Under the pieces are notes generated by a model. That model was not told the DNA's origin and made no database searches. It was given only the letters and a program-made list of their open reading frames with translations. A DNA stretch of 52,273 bases from NCBI GenBank assembly GCA_004297765.1, contig SCTZ01000206.1, forward strand, positions 1 through 52,273, given 5' to 3'. Numbering within the stretch: position 1 is the stretch's first letter; each line of letters starts with the position of its first letter. This DNA is from Chloroflexota bacterium. GTDB taxonomy: Bacteria; Chloroflexota; Dehalococcoidia; FW602-bin16. Below are positions 1 through 7,886 of the stretch, piece by piece. Both the position numbers and the translations under genes were made by a program.

Positions 1-122
1 GCCCAGGGCTGAAGCCGCTGGGCTGAGTCAACGAAGCCGTCTAAAGCCGGCTGATTACCGCGCCCAGCCCCTCGGAAGGGGCTTCGTTGTCTCAGCCCGC
101 TCGCTTTAGCGGCGGGCGGGCG
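1..122. repeat. Fold-back palindromic repeat, family A (copy 1, cut by window edge)
   Basis: The two ends are imperfect inverted repeats of each other. Both carry the core GGGCTGAG.CAACGAAGCC in opposite orientation, and each arm contains a further small hairpin. A second copy, inverted, lies at 15351-15476. The element has no coding capacity for a transposase, so it is best described as a MITE-like or REPIN-like non-autonomous repeat. The left end is at or beyond position 1. Confidence 0.7.
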
Positions 123-531
123 GACGGTGGACAACAGGATGCAACCAAGGACAATTGGTATAAGAATTGTGACGACAAGGACAGGGGTGATAAAGACCGG
201 GAAGCCAAGGTCAAGAGCGGCAAGGCAAAGAAAGGCCCGGACAACAACGGTCGCAGCCAGAATCGCGATGATCGTGCTGCTGGCAGAGCAGTTGAGGACT
301 GAGGCGACCGGCATGGGCAGCGGAAACCGGTGGCAGTAGGGATAGTGGGTCCAATTCCGGGTTCCGACGTGCCCCGCCTCTAACGGACTCGCTCGCCTTT
401 GCGATCGGCTGAAGGGGTCTCGTCACTAACCGCCTGACTTGATCCTGCCACGCGGGAGTGACCAAGACGTCCAAGCAGTGCTAGCATCGGCCGGGCAGGT
501 AATGCGGCCTGCCCGGCCGTCTCATACTGCT
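123..531. other. Intergenic, no convincing gene
   Basis: About 400 bases downstream of the histidine kinase gene. The short plus-strand frames are lysine/aspartate-rich and look like antisense shadows of a hydrophobic minus-strand frame that opens at 314 and runs off the window edge. That frame has no recognisable ribosome binding site. I see no promoter or terminator that I can support. Confidence 0.4.
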
Positions 532-3114
532 TCACGGCAGTTCGTTCGGAATGGGCCAGACCGAGTCGGTTTCGGAAACCGACTCGGTCTCGTGGGCGCG
601 ATCACGAGCTTTCTGATGGGAAAAAGTATAGGATGGGTTGAGTAGGGGCAAGGTGACGAAGAAGACGCTGCCTTTGCCGACCTCGCTTTCGACCCAAATC
701 TTCCCGTCGTGGGCCTCCACGATGGAACGACAGATCGGTAGCCCTAGACCTGTGCCCTGGATCTTGCTAGTGAGGTCGGATTGCACGCGATAGAACTTCT
801 CGAAGACGCGATCCAGATCCTTCATGGGAATACCAACGCCCTGATCCATAACGCTGATGCAGGCGTGTGTCTCATCCTCGATGACGTTGACCTCGATGGT
901 GCCGCCGGCGGGTGAGTAGCGCAAGGCATTGTTCAGCAGATTGACCAGGACCTGGCGGATCCGCTCGGGGTCGACGTGCACCATGATCGGTCCGGTCGGC
1001 GTGTGGACCAGCAGCACGTGCTGCTGTGCCCCCAGCGCGAATCCCCGAGCGGTCGACTCGACCACCTCAGCTAGATTGACAGACCGCTTCTCCAGCCGAA
1101 ATTCAGCGCGCTCGAGCCGGGAGATGTCCAGCAGATCATTGACCAGCCGCTGCATCCGCTTTGCCGAGCTGTAGATCACCTCAGCATACTGGGAGACACG
1201 CGGTGACGTCGGCCAGTCGGAATGACGCAGCAGCTCCGCGTATCCCACGATCGGCGTGAGCGGGGAGCGCAGCTCGTGGCTGACCATGTCCACGAATTCG
1301 TTCTTCAAGCGAGCCATCTCGCGCAGGGCTTCGACCTTCCCTACCTCGGCAAACAACCTGGCGTTCTCGATGGCGATGGTCGTGTTGCTAGCCAGCGTAG
1401 AGAGCAGATCCACGTCCACGGAGCGGAAGCCCACGCCAGAGCGTTTGGGACCGAGCACCAGAACGCCCACTGGTGCTCCTCGATAGACCAGAGGGACCAG
1501 TAGCCCCCCATCGTCCTGCAGCTCGATCTGGGCGGGCACGCCGACCGGCGTGGTCGACTCTCTCTCTGGATCAGCCGATTCCTCAGGAAGCGATGTCCCT
1601 GGATAAGAGGCCGCGAGCTCAAAAGACTTGCGTGAGATCCCGAGGTACAGAGCGGCCGAGGTGAGCCCCATGCTCTGCACAACACCTGTCACGAGAGCCT
1701 GCGCCACGCGCTCGGGTTGCTGGACGCTGGCCATGGAGGCGCTGAGCTCGAGCATCGTCCCTCGGTAGTCATAGTAGTCCTTGTAGACCACGCGATCGAT
1801 CCAGGAGCGAGCGTAGTCTCGCACGCTGCCGAAGGTGAGGACAGCCACTACTAGCAGCGCTACCTCCACGAACCCGTACGTCCCTGACCATCCGATCGTA
1901 TTTCCGACCAGCAGCCAATGTACTCCCCAGATGACTGAGAAATACGTACCTAGCAAAACCAGGGTGAGCGTGCTGTAAATCAGCCTTCGTACCAGCAGCA
2001 CGTCGATGCCCAGCAGTTTATGGCGTAAGATGCCATAGGCGAACGACAGAGGCATGACGATGAAGAATCCGATCGATGTTAGCGGACGCAGGATAGCCTC
2101 TCCGGAGTAGACCAGAGGCACGAGCGTGAGGAGCACGAAGGGTGAGAACGAGGCCAGCGCGCCGATCAGTACGACCCGCACGTGCCGGGCTTCCCATGGA
2201 GATAGCACTCGGTAGCCCATCACCAGGCTGACCACCGAGATAGCAAAGCTGGCCACTATTCCCAACCTGACGATAATGCTCGCCAAGGGCTGCCACCCGG
2301 GCATCACCGAGTAAGCCGGTGTGGCGAAGACCAGCGCCACTATGGTGGGCACGTACAGTCCCCACGGAATTACGGGAAAGGAGAACAGTCTGACATGGCG
2401 CTGGACAGGATAGACCAGGAAGAAGTGAGCGAGAAACACCGAGCATAGGATATAGAGTGGCGGTCCTATGGCGGCCAGCCAGGATATACCACGATCGGCC
2501 GCGACGGCTCCGCCGAAGGCAGCCGCGCAACTCATACAGAGGAAGAAGAACGTCCGCACGACCGGATCGCGCCCCCGGACCACCGCGGCAGACAGCCCGG
2601 TGGTCCAGAACGATAGGCTCAGCACGAGCAGCGTCAGGGGATCCCAGGTGCTCGCCGGAGTGTTGCCTTGAAGAACGACCTCGGACTCCGAAGATTCGCC
2701 AGCTCGCACAACCACCAGTCGTTCTGCCGCACCAATAGTGAAGCGGATGCGCCCTTGAGCCATCCGGACTATGTCCCTCCCGTCCACCGAGATGACCCGG
2801 TCGTCCTTACGCAGCCCGGCCAACGCACCGGCGCCCGCTGGATTGACCAATTCGATGAGCCAAACGCCGTTGCGTTCCTCACGGAAATTGAGGCCGGCGT
2901 AGGGATGATTGAAGGTCAGAAGGAAGGACGTAACAGAAAGGGTAAGGCATCCAATGGCAAGCACGAGCGCCAGAGACACGAAGAGGCTATCACGTCCCCT
3001 GAGCCCGATTGATGTGCCGAGGCGGCTTGCCATCATGCTAGCCACAGTCATCAACGCCAACCTCGTGTCGATCTGAGTTCCTTCAGGAACTTGCCGCGAG
3101 GGCAAGAAGGGCAT
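532..3114 (-). CDS. PDZ-domain polytopic sensor histidine kinase (ComP-like input module)
   Basis: Membrane sensor kinase of about 860 residues. In order: a first membrane helix (about 44-66), an extracytoplasmic PDZ domain (75-148) with the typical GxxAGLRxxDRVISVDG core, about eight more membrane helices (155-432), a cytoplasmic GAF-like domain (455-588), a HisKA dimerisation helix with phospho-accepting His in SHELRSPL (about 613), and HATPase_c with N-box NLLNNALRYS, DQGVGIP and GTGLGLPI. The segment around residues 360-450 (RHKLLGIDVLLVRRLIYSTL, then the amphipathic IDRVVYKDYYDYR) resembles the membrane/linker module of ComP-type kinases. The kinase core, however, is of the common HisKA type and not ComP's HisKA_3 type. 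The ATG at 3114 overlaps the upstream synthase gene by 32 bases; an alternative ATG at 3051 (GAGG upstream) would not overlap. The last 30 or so residues are encoded by an inserted palindromic repeat. No response regulator gene follows. Confidence 0.85.
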   Translation of the reverse strand: MPFLPSRQVPEGTQIDTRLALMTVASMMASRLGTSIGLRGRDSLFVSLALVLAIGCLTLSVTSFLLTFNHPYAGLNFREERNGVWLIELVNPAGAGALAGLRKDDRVISVDGRDIVRMAQGRIRFTIGAAERLVVVRAGESSESEVVLQGNTPASTWDPLTLLVLSLSFWTTGLSAAVVRGRDPVVRTFFFLCMSCAAAFGGAVAADRGISWLAAIGPPLYILCSVFLAHFFLVYPVQRHVRLFSFPVIPWGLYVPTIVALVFATPAYSVMPGWQPLASIIVRLGIVASFAISVVSLVMGYRVLSPWEARHVRVVLIGALASFSPFVLLTLVPLVYSGEAILRPLTSIGFFIVMPLSFAYGILRHKLLGIDVLLVRRLIYSTLTLVLLGTYFSVIWGVHWLLVGNTIGWSGTYGFVEVALLVVAVLTFGSVRDYARSWIDRVVYKDYYDYRGTMLELSASMASVQQPERVAQALVTGVVQSMGLTSAALYLGISRKSFELAASYPGTSLPEESADPERESTTPVGVPAQIELQDDGGLLVPLVYRGAPVGVLVLGPKRSGVGFRSVDVDLLSTLASNTTIAIENARLFAEVGKVEALREMARLKNEFVDMVSHELRSPLTPIVGYAELLRHSDWPTSPRVSQYAEVIYSSAKRMQRLVNDLLDISRLERAEFRLEKRSVNLAEVVESTARGFALGAQQHVLLVHTPTGPIMVHVDPERIRQVLVNLLNNALRYSPAGGTIEVNVIEDETHACISVMDQGVGIPMKDLDRVFEKFYRVQSDLTSKIQGTGLGLPICRSIVEAHDGKIWVESEVGKGSVFFVTLPLLNPSYTFSHQKARDRAHETESVSETDSVWPIPNELP
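558..590. repeat. 33-bp perfect palindrome, family C (copy 1), inside the kinase 3' end
   Basis: Two arms with the outer sequence AGACCGAGTCGGTTTC and its complement around a 1-base centre. A nearly identical copy lies at 27589-27621, and the similarity extends about 40 bases past each copy (GCGATC.CGA... GGAAA.AGTATA). Here it lies within the reading frame of the sensor kinase and encodes its acidic tail. Strong hairpin; may also act as a terminator. Confidence 0.8.
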
Positions 3115-4042
3115 CCCTGCCGTCAGAAGCTGGGATTACATCGAGAGCACTGCGGGCCCTCTGTCGGTGAATGTCGACCACGGCCGACGTGTAATACTTG
3201 GCGCCCAGACGCCAGAGGATGTCCCGAACGGACGAGATCTGGTCTGCTGTCAGCTCGGTTGTGCTCTGGTAGACCCGCCGGAGTGCCTCCGCGTCCTGGC
3301 CAGTCGCGCAGCGAAGGGCGTACACGACGGGAAGAGTCTTCTTCCGTCTCGGAACGTCGCTCTTGGAAAGTTCCTCGGTCCACAGCCCGTCGATGTCGTT
3401 GCGCAGTTGGCTGGCGATGCCCAGATTGCGACCGAACTCCGCGCAGGCTGTGATGAGCACCGGGTCCGCTGTAGCCACCAGCGCACCGCTCCGGCAGGCG
3501 CAATCGGCCAGCGACCCTGACTTCAGCGCGACCATGGTGAGGCATTCGTCGATGGTCAGGGTGTCCGTGCGTTCGTACTCCATGTCCAGGTACTGCCCGG
3601 AGGATGCGTCGATGCCAGCCTGAGCAAAGGTGCGCGAGATAGACAGCACGCGGTCCGGGTCGACCTGATGCTCCAGAAGGCGCAGGATGGCCTCCTGGGT
3701 CAGCATGAGCAGCGCTGCCGCGGCGTTGGAGAGATGGGGACGACCGTCACGGGAGCAGGACTCCACCGTGTCCAGATCGGCCAGATCATCCAGCACGTCT
3801 CCGGCCGCGATGAAGAACTCCACGGCCGCTCCGACCGGAACGGCCTGCCTCCAGTCCTCACCGCAGGCCTGCGCGCAGAGAAGAGGCAGCAGACCCCAGC
3901 GAAACCCATGCTCGCCGTCCAGGATCTTGCCCGGCTTGCGCAGGTGACTGAAGATCAACTCCCGGAAAGGCGGCAGAGCTGCCGTCCCCTCGATCAGGGT
4001 CAGGATCTGCTCTGCCACCTCGGTCGTTTGCCTTGAGTTCAT
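3083..4042 (-). CDS. Polyprenyl synthetase family protein, ComQ-like
   Basis: Member of the trans-isoprenyl diphosphate synthase family, 319 residues. The first aspartate-rich motif is DDLAD (85-89) and the second is the reduced form NDIDG (215-219), followed by PRRKKTLPVVYAL (231-243), which is typical of the family. A second motif starting with Asn and lacking the full DDxxD is also seen in ComQ, the enzyme that attaches a farnesyl or geranyl group to a Trp of the ComX pheromone precursor. The gene sits 29 bases after a 68-residue peptide gene that ends in Pro-Glu-Trp-Thr and overlaps, or lies just before, a polytopic histidine kinase gene. I infer that it prenylates the peptide. The alternative is an ordinary short-chain prenyl diphosphate synthase, but the neighbours do not suggest isoprenoid biosynthesis. 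Confidence 0.8.
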   Translation of the reverse strand: MNSRQTTEVAEQILTLIEGTAALPPFRELIFSHLRKPGKILDGEHGFRWGLLPLLCAQACGEDWRQAVPVGAAVEFFIAAGDVLDDLADLDTVESCSRDGRPHLSNAAAALLMLTQEAILRLLEHQVDPDRVLSISRTFAQAGIDASSGQYLDMEYERTDTLTIDECLTMVALKSGSLADCACRSGALVATADPVLITACAEFGRNLGIASQLRNDIDGLWTEELSKSDVPRRKKTLPVVYALRCATGQDAEALRRVYQSTTELTADQISSVRDILWRLGAKYYTSAVVDIHRQRARSALDVIPASDGRDALLALAASS

Positions 4043-4071
4043 CAGAGCCTGTGGCTAGTGGTTCGTTACGC

Positions 4072-4278
4072 CTATGTCCATTCCGGTGATAGCGCCGAGG
4101 TCTCGCGCCGCGCGCCTTCTCGCGTCCCCTCGCTCAGGGACGCCTTGATGATGCTGAGGGCGGCCTTCTCTTCCTCCGTGAGGTCGTATCCGGAGATTGC
4201 CTGGGTGGGGTTTTCCAGCAAGAGCTGGCGGAACCCTGGTTCCGTTGATGCCTTGTGGATGATGGCCTCCAATGACAT
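4072..4278 (-). CDS. Small precursor peptide with C-terminal Trp (ComX-like/RiPP-like)
   Basis: Encodes 68 residues starting MSLEAIIHKAS and ending SALSPEWT. The ATG at 4278 is chosen because a very strong site (AGGAGGTG, 5-6 bases upstream) precedes it. An in-frame ATG further upstream (4344) has no such site and falls inside the -10 region. Residues 1-45 (..FRQLLLENP..GYDLTEEEKAAL..) look like a leader: amphipathic, acidic, similar in style to Nif11/NHLP-type leaders and to the N-terminal part of ComX precursors. The rest is short, charged and low-complexity, with a single Trp as the penultimate residue. ComX precursors also carry their one modified Trp within a few residues of the C-terminus. 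The gene is the first of an apparent three-gene unit with the synthase and the kinase. Function as a prenylated signal is inferred. Confidence 0.75.
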   Translation of the reverse strand: MSLEAIIHKASTEPGFRQLLLENPTQAISGYDLTEEEKAALSIIKASLSEGTREGARRETSALSPEWT

Positions 4279-4333
4279 GGAACACCTCCTCATAGCATAT
4301 TGCGGCTTGGGAGCATCCTGCCGCCTACACGAC

Positions 4334-4363
4334 ATTATTACCACAATGGGAGCACAATGTCAA
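4334..4363 (-). promoter_or_regulatory. Near-consensus sigma-70 promoter for the peptide gene
   Basis: On the minus strand a perfect -35 TTGACA (4358-4363) is followed by AATAAT (4334-4339, 18-base spacer) or TAATAA (4335-4340, 17-base spacer). Transcription would start about 45-50 bases before the ATG at 4278. It is among the best promoters visible in the window and separates the peptide unit from the protease gene upstream. Confidence 0.65.
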
Positions 4364-4434
4364 TGGCTGGGCGACTTGCCTATAGCGGTTCCGGATAAGT
4401 TGAGCAAGGAGTTGGCGGCTCAATCCCGCTATGG

Positions 4435-7400
4435 TCAGCAGACGTCTTCACCACGCGCGGGCCGCATCAGCCACAGAGCGGTCAATACGACCACCAGCAG
4501 TGCCACCAGCCCGTTCAGCATATAAAAGATCTCTGGCTGCCGCAAGAGGAAGAGTCCATCCCGCAGCAGAAACACGCAGTAGACGGCGAAAGCATAGCAC
4601 AGTATGCGCGGGCCCGCCGCGTAGCGGTAGAAAAGCAGACCGAGACCAACGCCCACGATCACGGCCAGAGCCAGCGGCCACAGCTCGTTCAGATTGGGCG
4701 TGCCTTCTGTGAGCAGGAGAGCGGCCACGAACGGAAGCACCAGCGGAGCCCAGCGTCCGAGGTATTTCCATACCAGCAGAACGATGACGGCTCCCAGAAA
4801 GGTCAGTGAGATAGCTGATGATGCGCCACGCAGCAGACTCTCCAGGGCTGGCACGAACGAGTTCAGCACCGTAGTTGGCACCTCCGCCTCGGGAGCCAGG
4901 GTTCCGGACGCCCAGCGCTCGCGGGCCCAGTGGTACACGGCGTTGCCACCCCAGAGTAGCGCCACCAGGCTCAACCCGAACAGGGCCGTCTCTCGGCGTG
5001 GGCCGGCCGGTCCGCGCCACAGGTTTCCCAACTGCGCCCGAATGGGCCGCAGGCTCGGGAAACGCTCGCGGTATAGCGCCTCCATCACCCCGACCACGAT
5101 GACCGTCTGTCCGAAGAGCAGCCCGGTTCCCACCAAGATATTGGTCACCTGGCGGACCGCGTAGTCCGAGACGCTCAAGGTGTTCACGTAGCCGGCCAGA
5201 AAGGCGGGCAGTTGATTGAGCTGGGCGAGCAGGGAGATGACAACGACGACAATGCCCATGCTGAGGGCCAGGCGCAGATCGACGTCGTACCGTCTGAAGC
5301 GGATCACGAACAGGACCAGCGCGGCCCCGGCCAGCGCCAGACTCACCAGGGAGCGTGCAACGCCGATGGCGGCGTCCAGGGCGGTCTGTTCGGCGCGCTC
5401 GCGATCGAAGGCCTCGGGCGTCTTGAAGAAGCGCGTGACCTGTCCCATGACGTCGCCGAACACCCCGATCAGAAGGCGCAGGCTGCCGTCGCCGACGTGC
5501 AGGTCCGACCGCTCCCAGACGAAGGTGTGATCGACGCGCGCGTCCTGCTTCTTGGCCGAGTATGAGACCGGAGCATAGTCGCTCAGGTTGAGACCTGGTA
5601 TGCGCGCCGCGATGGATTCGGCGGTTGCCCGGGCCTGCTGCTCGGTGAGTTGCGCCCCGGGTTGAGCGTCCGGAAGAGAATGGCTCGCGCCCCACAGTTG
5701 CCCGCCGGGATCCAGGCTGAGTCTGATCTCCTCCTTCTCCAGGGGCTTGAAGTAGCGCACCTCCCATGAGTAGGATCGCAGTTGCTGAGTGATGAAACGC
5801 CCCGCCTCATTTGTACCTAGCCGGCGCATCAGGTAAGCCGTATCGTTGCCCAGTGACCAATCGACGAACTGCGTTGTCCTGGTCCATCCCGTCACGGACA
5901 ATCCCAGTTGCGCCAGATAGCCATCGCCCAGCCTCTCCGCGGCCGAGCGCGTGGCGCTCACTCGCAGACCAGCCGTGAGCCCGTCCTGCGGAAAGAACAA
6001 GCCCGCCAGCAAGCCAATTGCCGTAGCGCCCGCGATCCCAAGCCAGACCGCGGGTGTAGGCGACGCAGGCCAGCCGGTAGCGGGAGCGGGCACTGGACTT
6101 GATCGCCCGGGTGGGTGCTCGATCTGCGGCTCGATCATCTCGGCGTCGGAGGCTAGTTTCTGCCCACGCAGCCGTGTGACGGCGGCCGGGACGAGCAGCA
6201 GGGCCGGGAGCAATGGCACCAGCAGGGCGGAGACCTGTAGATAGGGGAGACCGGAGAGAATGAACAGCCACCCCACGATGACCGCGTTGTAGGTGTAGTG
6301 GGCCGTGATGGTGGTCAGAACCCCGAACCACAGCAGCAGGAGTCCCTGCCCCAGCCCAACCAAGCCGACCTCGATCGCTCGAATATAGAACGGCTGCTGC
6401 GGATAGGTGGTGTGCAGGGTGCCCCAGGTGAACGCGGGCACCGCCAGCGCGACCAGGAGCACGGTCAGCGATACGATCCGGTGCGGCGTGCCGCTATCCC
6501 AGCCGCGGCGGCGCAGCAGGAGACCGCCGCCGAGTAGGAGAAGGGACACCGCGAATAGGCGGAAGAATAGCTCCTCGTTGATCGCGGCGCCCGCCCCGAC
6601 GGTGAGCGGATACACGGCCGGCAGCAGGGTGCTCATGATGTCCTGGTAAGGTGTCTCGACAGGCGACCAGACCCCCAGGTAGGTGATCCCGAACCAGTAG
6701 AAGAAAGCGACGTACCCCAGCCAGACACCCGCCATCAAGTAGCCCGCGACGATCGAGCGGACAAATGGGATCGAACGCAGCCCCCGCCCTGTCAGCAAGA
6801 GGTGCAGGGATGGCTTGGTCGGGAACAGCCGCAGCCACAGCGCGGCCCCGACCGCGCCGGCCAGAACCAGCAAGGCACCCTCCGGCAAGAGGAGGCTGAC
6901 GTACCTTTGCGTCTGGGCCCAGATGTAGGCGACCAGGGTGGACGTGGTCGGATAGCCGATCAACAGCAGGGGCATGGAGTTGACCCCGGCGGCGAGCAGT
7001 ATTACCAGCAGGACGGTCGAAAGGATGATCACAAAGCGCCAGCGGACGCGCCCCGCCCGCATATCCAGCAGAAAAAGGACCAGGAGAACGCCTCCGAAGC
7101 CGTAAGTGACGGCCCAGCCCGCCGCGTTGAGCACTGCCCCGCGGCTGCTCTCCTTGGACTGCTCTCTCAGCCACTCCTCGGGCACGCGCAGTCCCTCGCG
7201 ATAGTTGTCTACCCGGTCGCCCTGCACCGTGACGTACAGGCGATAATCCGCGTCGGCCACCTTGAAATCCCTGCGCTGCCAGGTGAAGGAGTGATCCAGG
7301 CGATTCGGGCGTTTCTCCTGTCCCGTGCTGATCAAATCGTAGCCCGAGAGGTCGATGTCCAGCGTGTCGGTGAGAAAACGCTCGGCCAGACCTCGGGCGT

Positions 7401-7863
7401 CCTCGGGGGAGAGAGACGCACCGGGGTTCACCTCGGGCACCTGATGGCTGACGCCGACGATACGGCCTACCGGGTCGATCAGGACCGCGAACTCCTCCTT
7501 CTGAAGCTCGCGGAAGAACCGCCCCCGCCAGTGCCACACCGAGATCGTGCCCCGGGCCAGCTCGTTCAGTTGACGCAGCCCGAGCGTGCGCTCCACGTAG
7601 CTCTGGGCGCTGCCGTCCGTCTCGAAGCTGACGGCCTCATGATAGCCGGACAAGTCGTAGCCAGCTTCCTGGAGGTAGGTCCGGGCCATCCGCTGCGCTC
7701 CCTGGCGGTCGACCTTGAACTCCACCGAGGCGACCGGGAAGGCCGTCGCTTGCGCCCAGAGGGCAACCGCAACGCCGGCCACTGCCAGAATCAACAGGGG
7801 GAAAAGGGGGGAAGGGGAAGAGGGGCGACCGTAATCCTCTTTTTCCCCTTTTCCCCTTTTCAC
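4435..7863 (-). CDS. Large duplicated CPBP-family intramembrane metalloprotease
   Basis: Polytopic protein of 1142 residues. The N-terminal half has a membrane helix (21-42), an extracytoplasmic domain (about 50-245), then many helices containing the three CPBP/Abi (CAAX-protease) motifs: EExxxR (E430, E431, R435), a His in TWGTLHTTYP (H484) and HxxxN (H522, N526). The C-terminal half (from about 605) repeats the layout: a second copy of the extracytoplasmic domain (636-830, again with LSxYxxxS, DHTFVWER and an EEIRLSLDPGG-type strand) and helices, but only a degenerate ESLLR (1008-1012) and no matching histidines, so it is probably inactive. The GTG start at 7863 follows GGGGGAAAAG, and 23 bases separate it from the ligase gene upstream. 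CPBP enzymes process prenylated proteins in eukaryotes (Rce1) and peptides in bacteria. Its place just upstream of a peptide/prenyl-synthase pair suggests, but does not prove, that it matures the peptide. Confidence 0.8.
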   Translation of the reverse strand: MKRGKGEKEDYGRPSSPSPLFPLLILAVAGVAVALWAQATAFPVASVEFKVDRQGAQRMARTYLQEAGYDLSGYHEAVSFETDGSAQSYVERTLGLRQLNELARGTISVWHWRGRFFRELQKEEFAVLIDPVGRIVGVSHQVPEVNPGASLSPEDARGLAERFLTDTLDIDLSGYDLISTGQEKRPNRLDHSFTWQRRDFKVADADYRLYVTVQGDRVDNYREGLRVPEEWLREQSKESSRGAVLNAAGWAVTYGFGGVLLVLFLLDMRAGRVRWRFVIILSTVLLVILLAAGVNSMPLLLIGYPTTSTLVAYIWAQTQRYVSLLLPEGALLVLAGAVGAALWLRLFPTKPSLHLLLTGRGLRSIPFVRSIVAGYLMAGVWLGYVAFFYWFGITYLGVWSPVETPYQDIMSTLLPAVYPLTVGAGAAINEELFFRLFAVSLLLLGGGLLLRRRGWDSGTPHRIVSLTVLLVALAVPAFTWGTLHTTYPQQPFYIRAIEVGLVGLGQGLLLLWFGVLTTITAHYTYNAVIVGWLFILSGLPYLQVSALLVPLLPALLLVPAAVTRLRGQKLASDAEMIEPQIEHPPGRSSPVPAPATGWPASPTPAVWLGIAGATAIGLLAGLFFPQDGLTAGLRVSATRSAAERLGDGYLAQLGLSVTGWTRTTQFVDWSLGNDTAYLMRRLGTNEAGRFITQQLRSYSWEVRYFKPLEKEEIRLSLDPGGQLWGASHSLPDAQPGAQLTEQQARATAESIAARIPGLNLSDYAPVSYSAKKQDARVDHTFVWERSDLHVGDGSLRLLIGVFGDVMGQVTRFFKTPEAFDRERAEQTALDAAIGVARSLVSLALAGAALVLFVIRFRRYDVDLRLALSMGIVVVVISLLAQLNQLPAFLAGYVNTLSVSDYAVRQVTNILVGTGLLFGQTVIVVGVMEALYRERFPSLRPIRAQLGNLWRGPAGPRRETALFGLSLVALLWGGNAVYHWARERWASGTLAPEAEVPTTVLNSFVPALESLLRGASSAISLTFLGAVIVLLVWKYLGRWAPLVLPFVAALLLTEGTPNLNELWPLALAVIVGVGLGLLFYRYAAGPRILCYAFAVYCVFLLRDGLFLLRQPEIFYMLNGLVALLVVVLTALWLMRPARGEDVC

Positions 7864-7886
7864 CTTTTCCCCCCGTTTGCCCCCGT

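Noticed and set aside
87..474. Short frames on both strands (70-90 codons)
   Set aside because: No start sites, biased composition that mirrors the opposite strand, and overlap with repeat A.
4448..7537. Several long minus-strand frames inside the CPBP gene (up to 439 codons)
   Set aside because: Arg/Gly/Ala-rich out-of-frame shadows of a high-GC gene; the CPBP frame has membrane helices and motifs.
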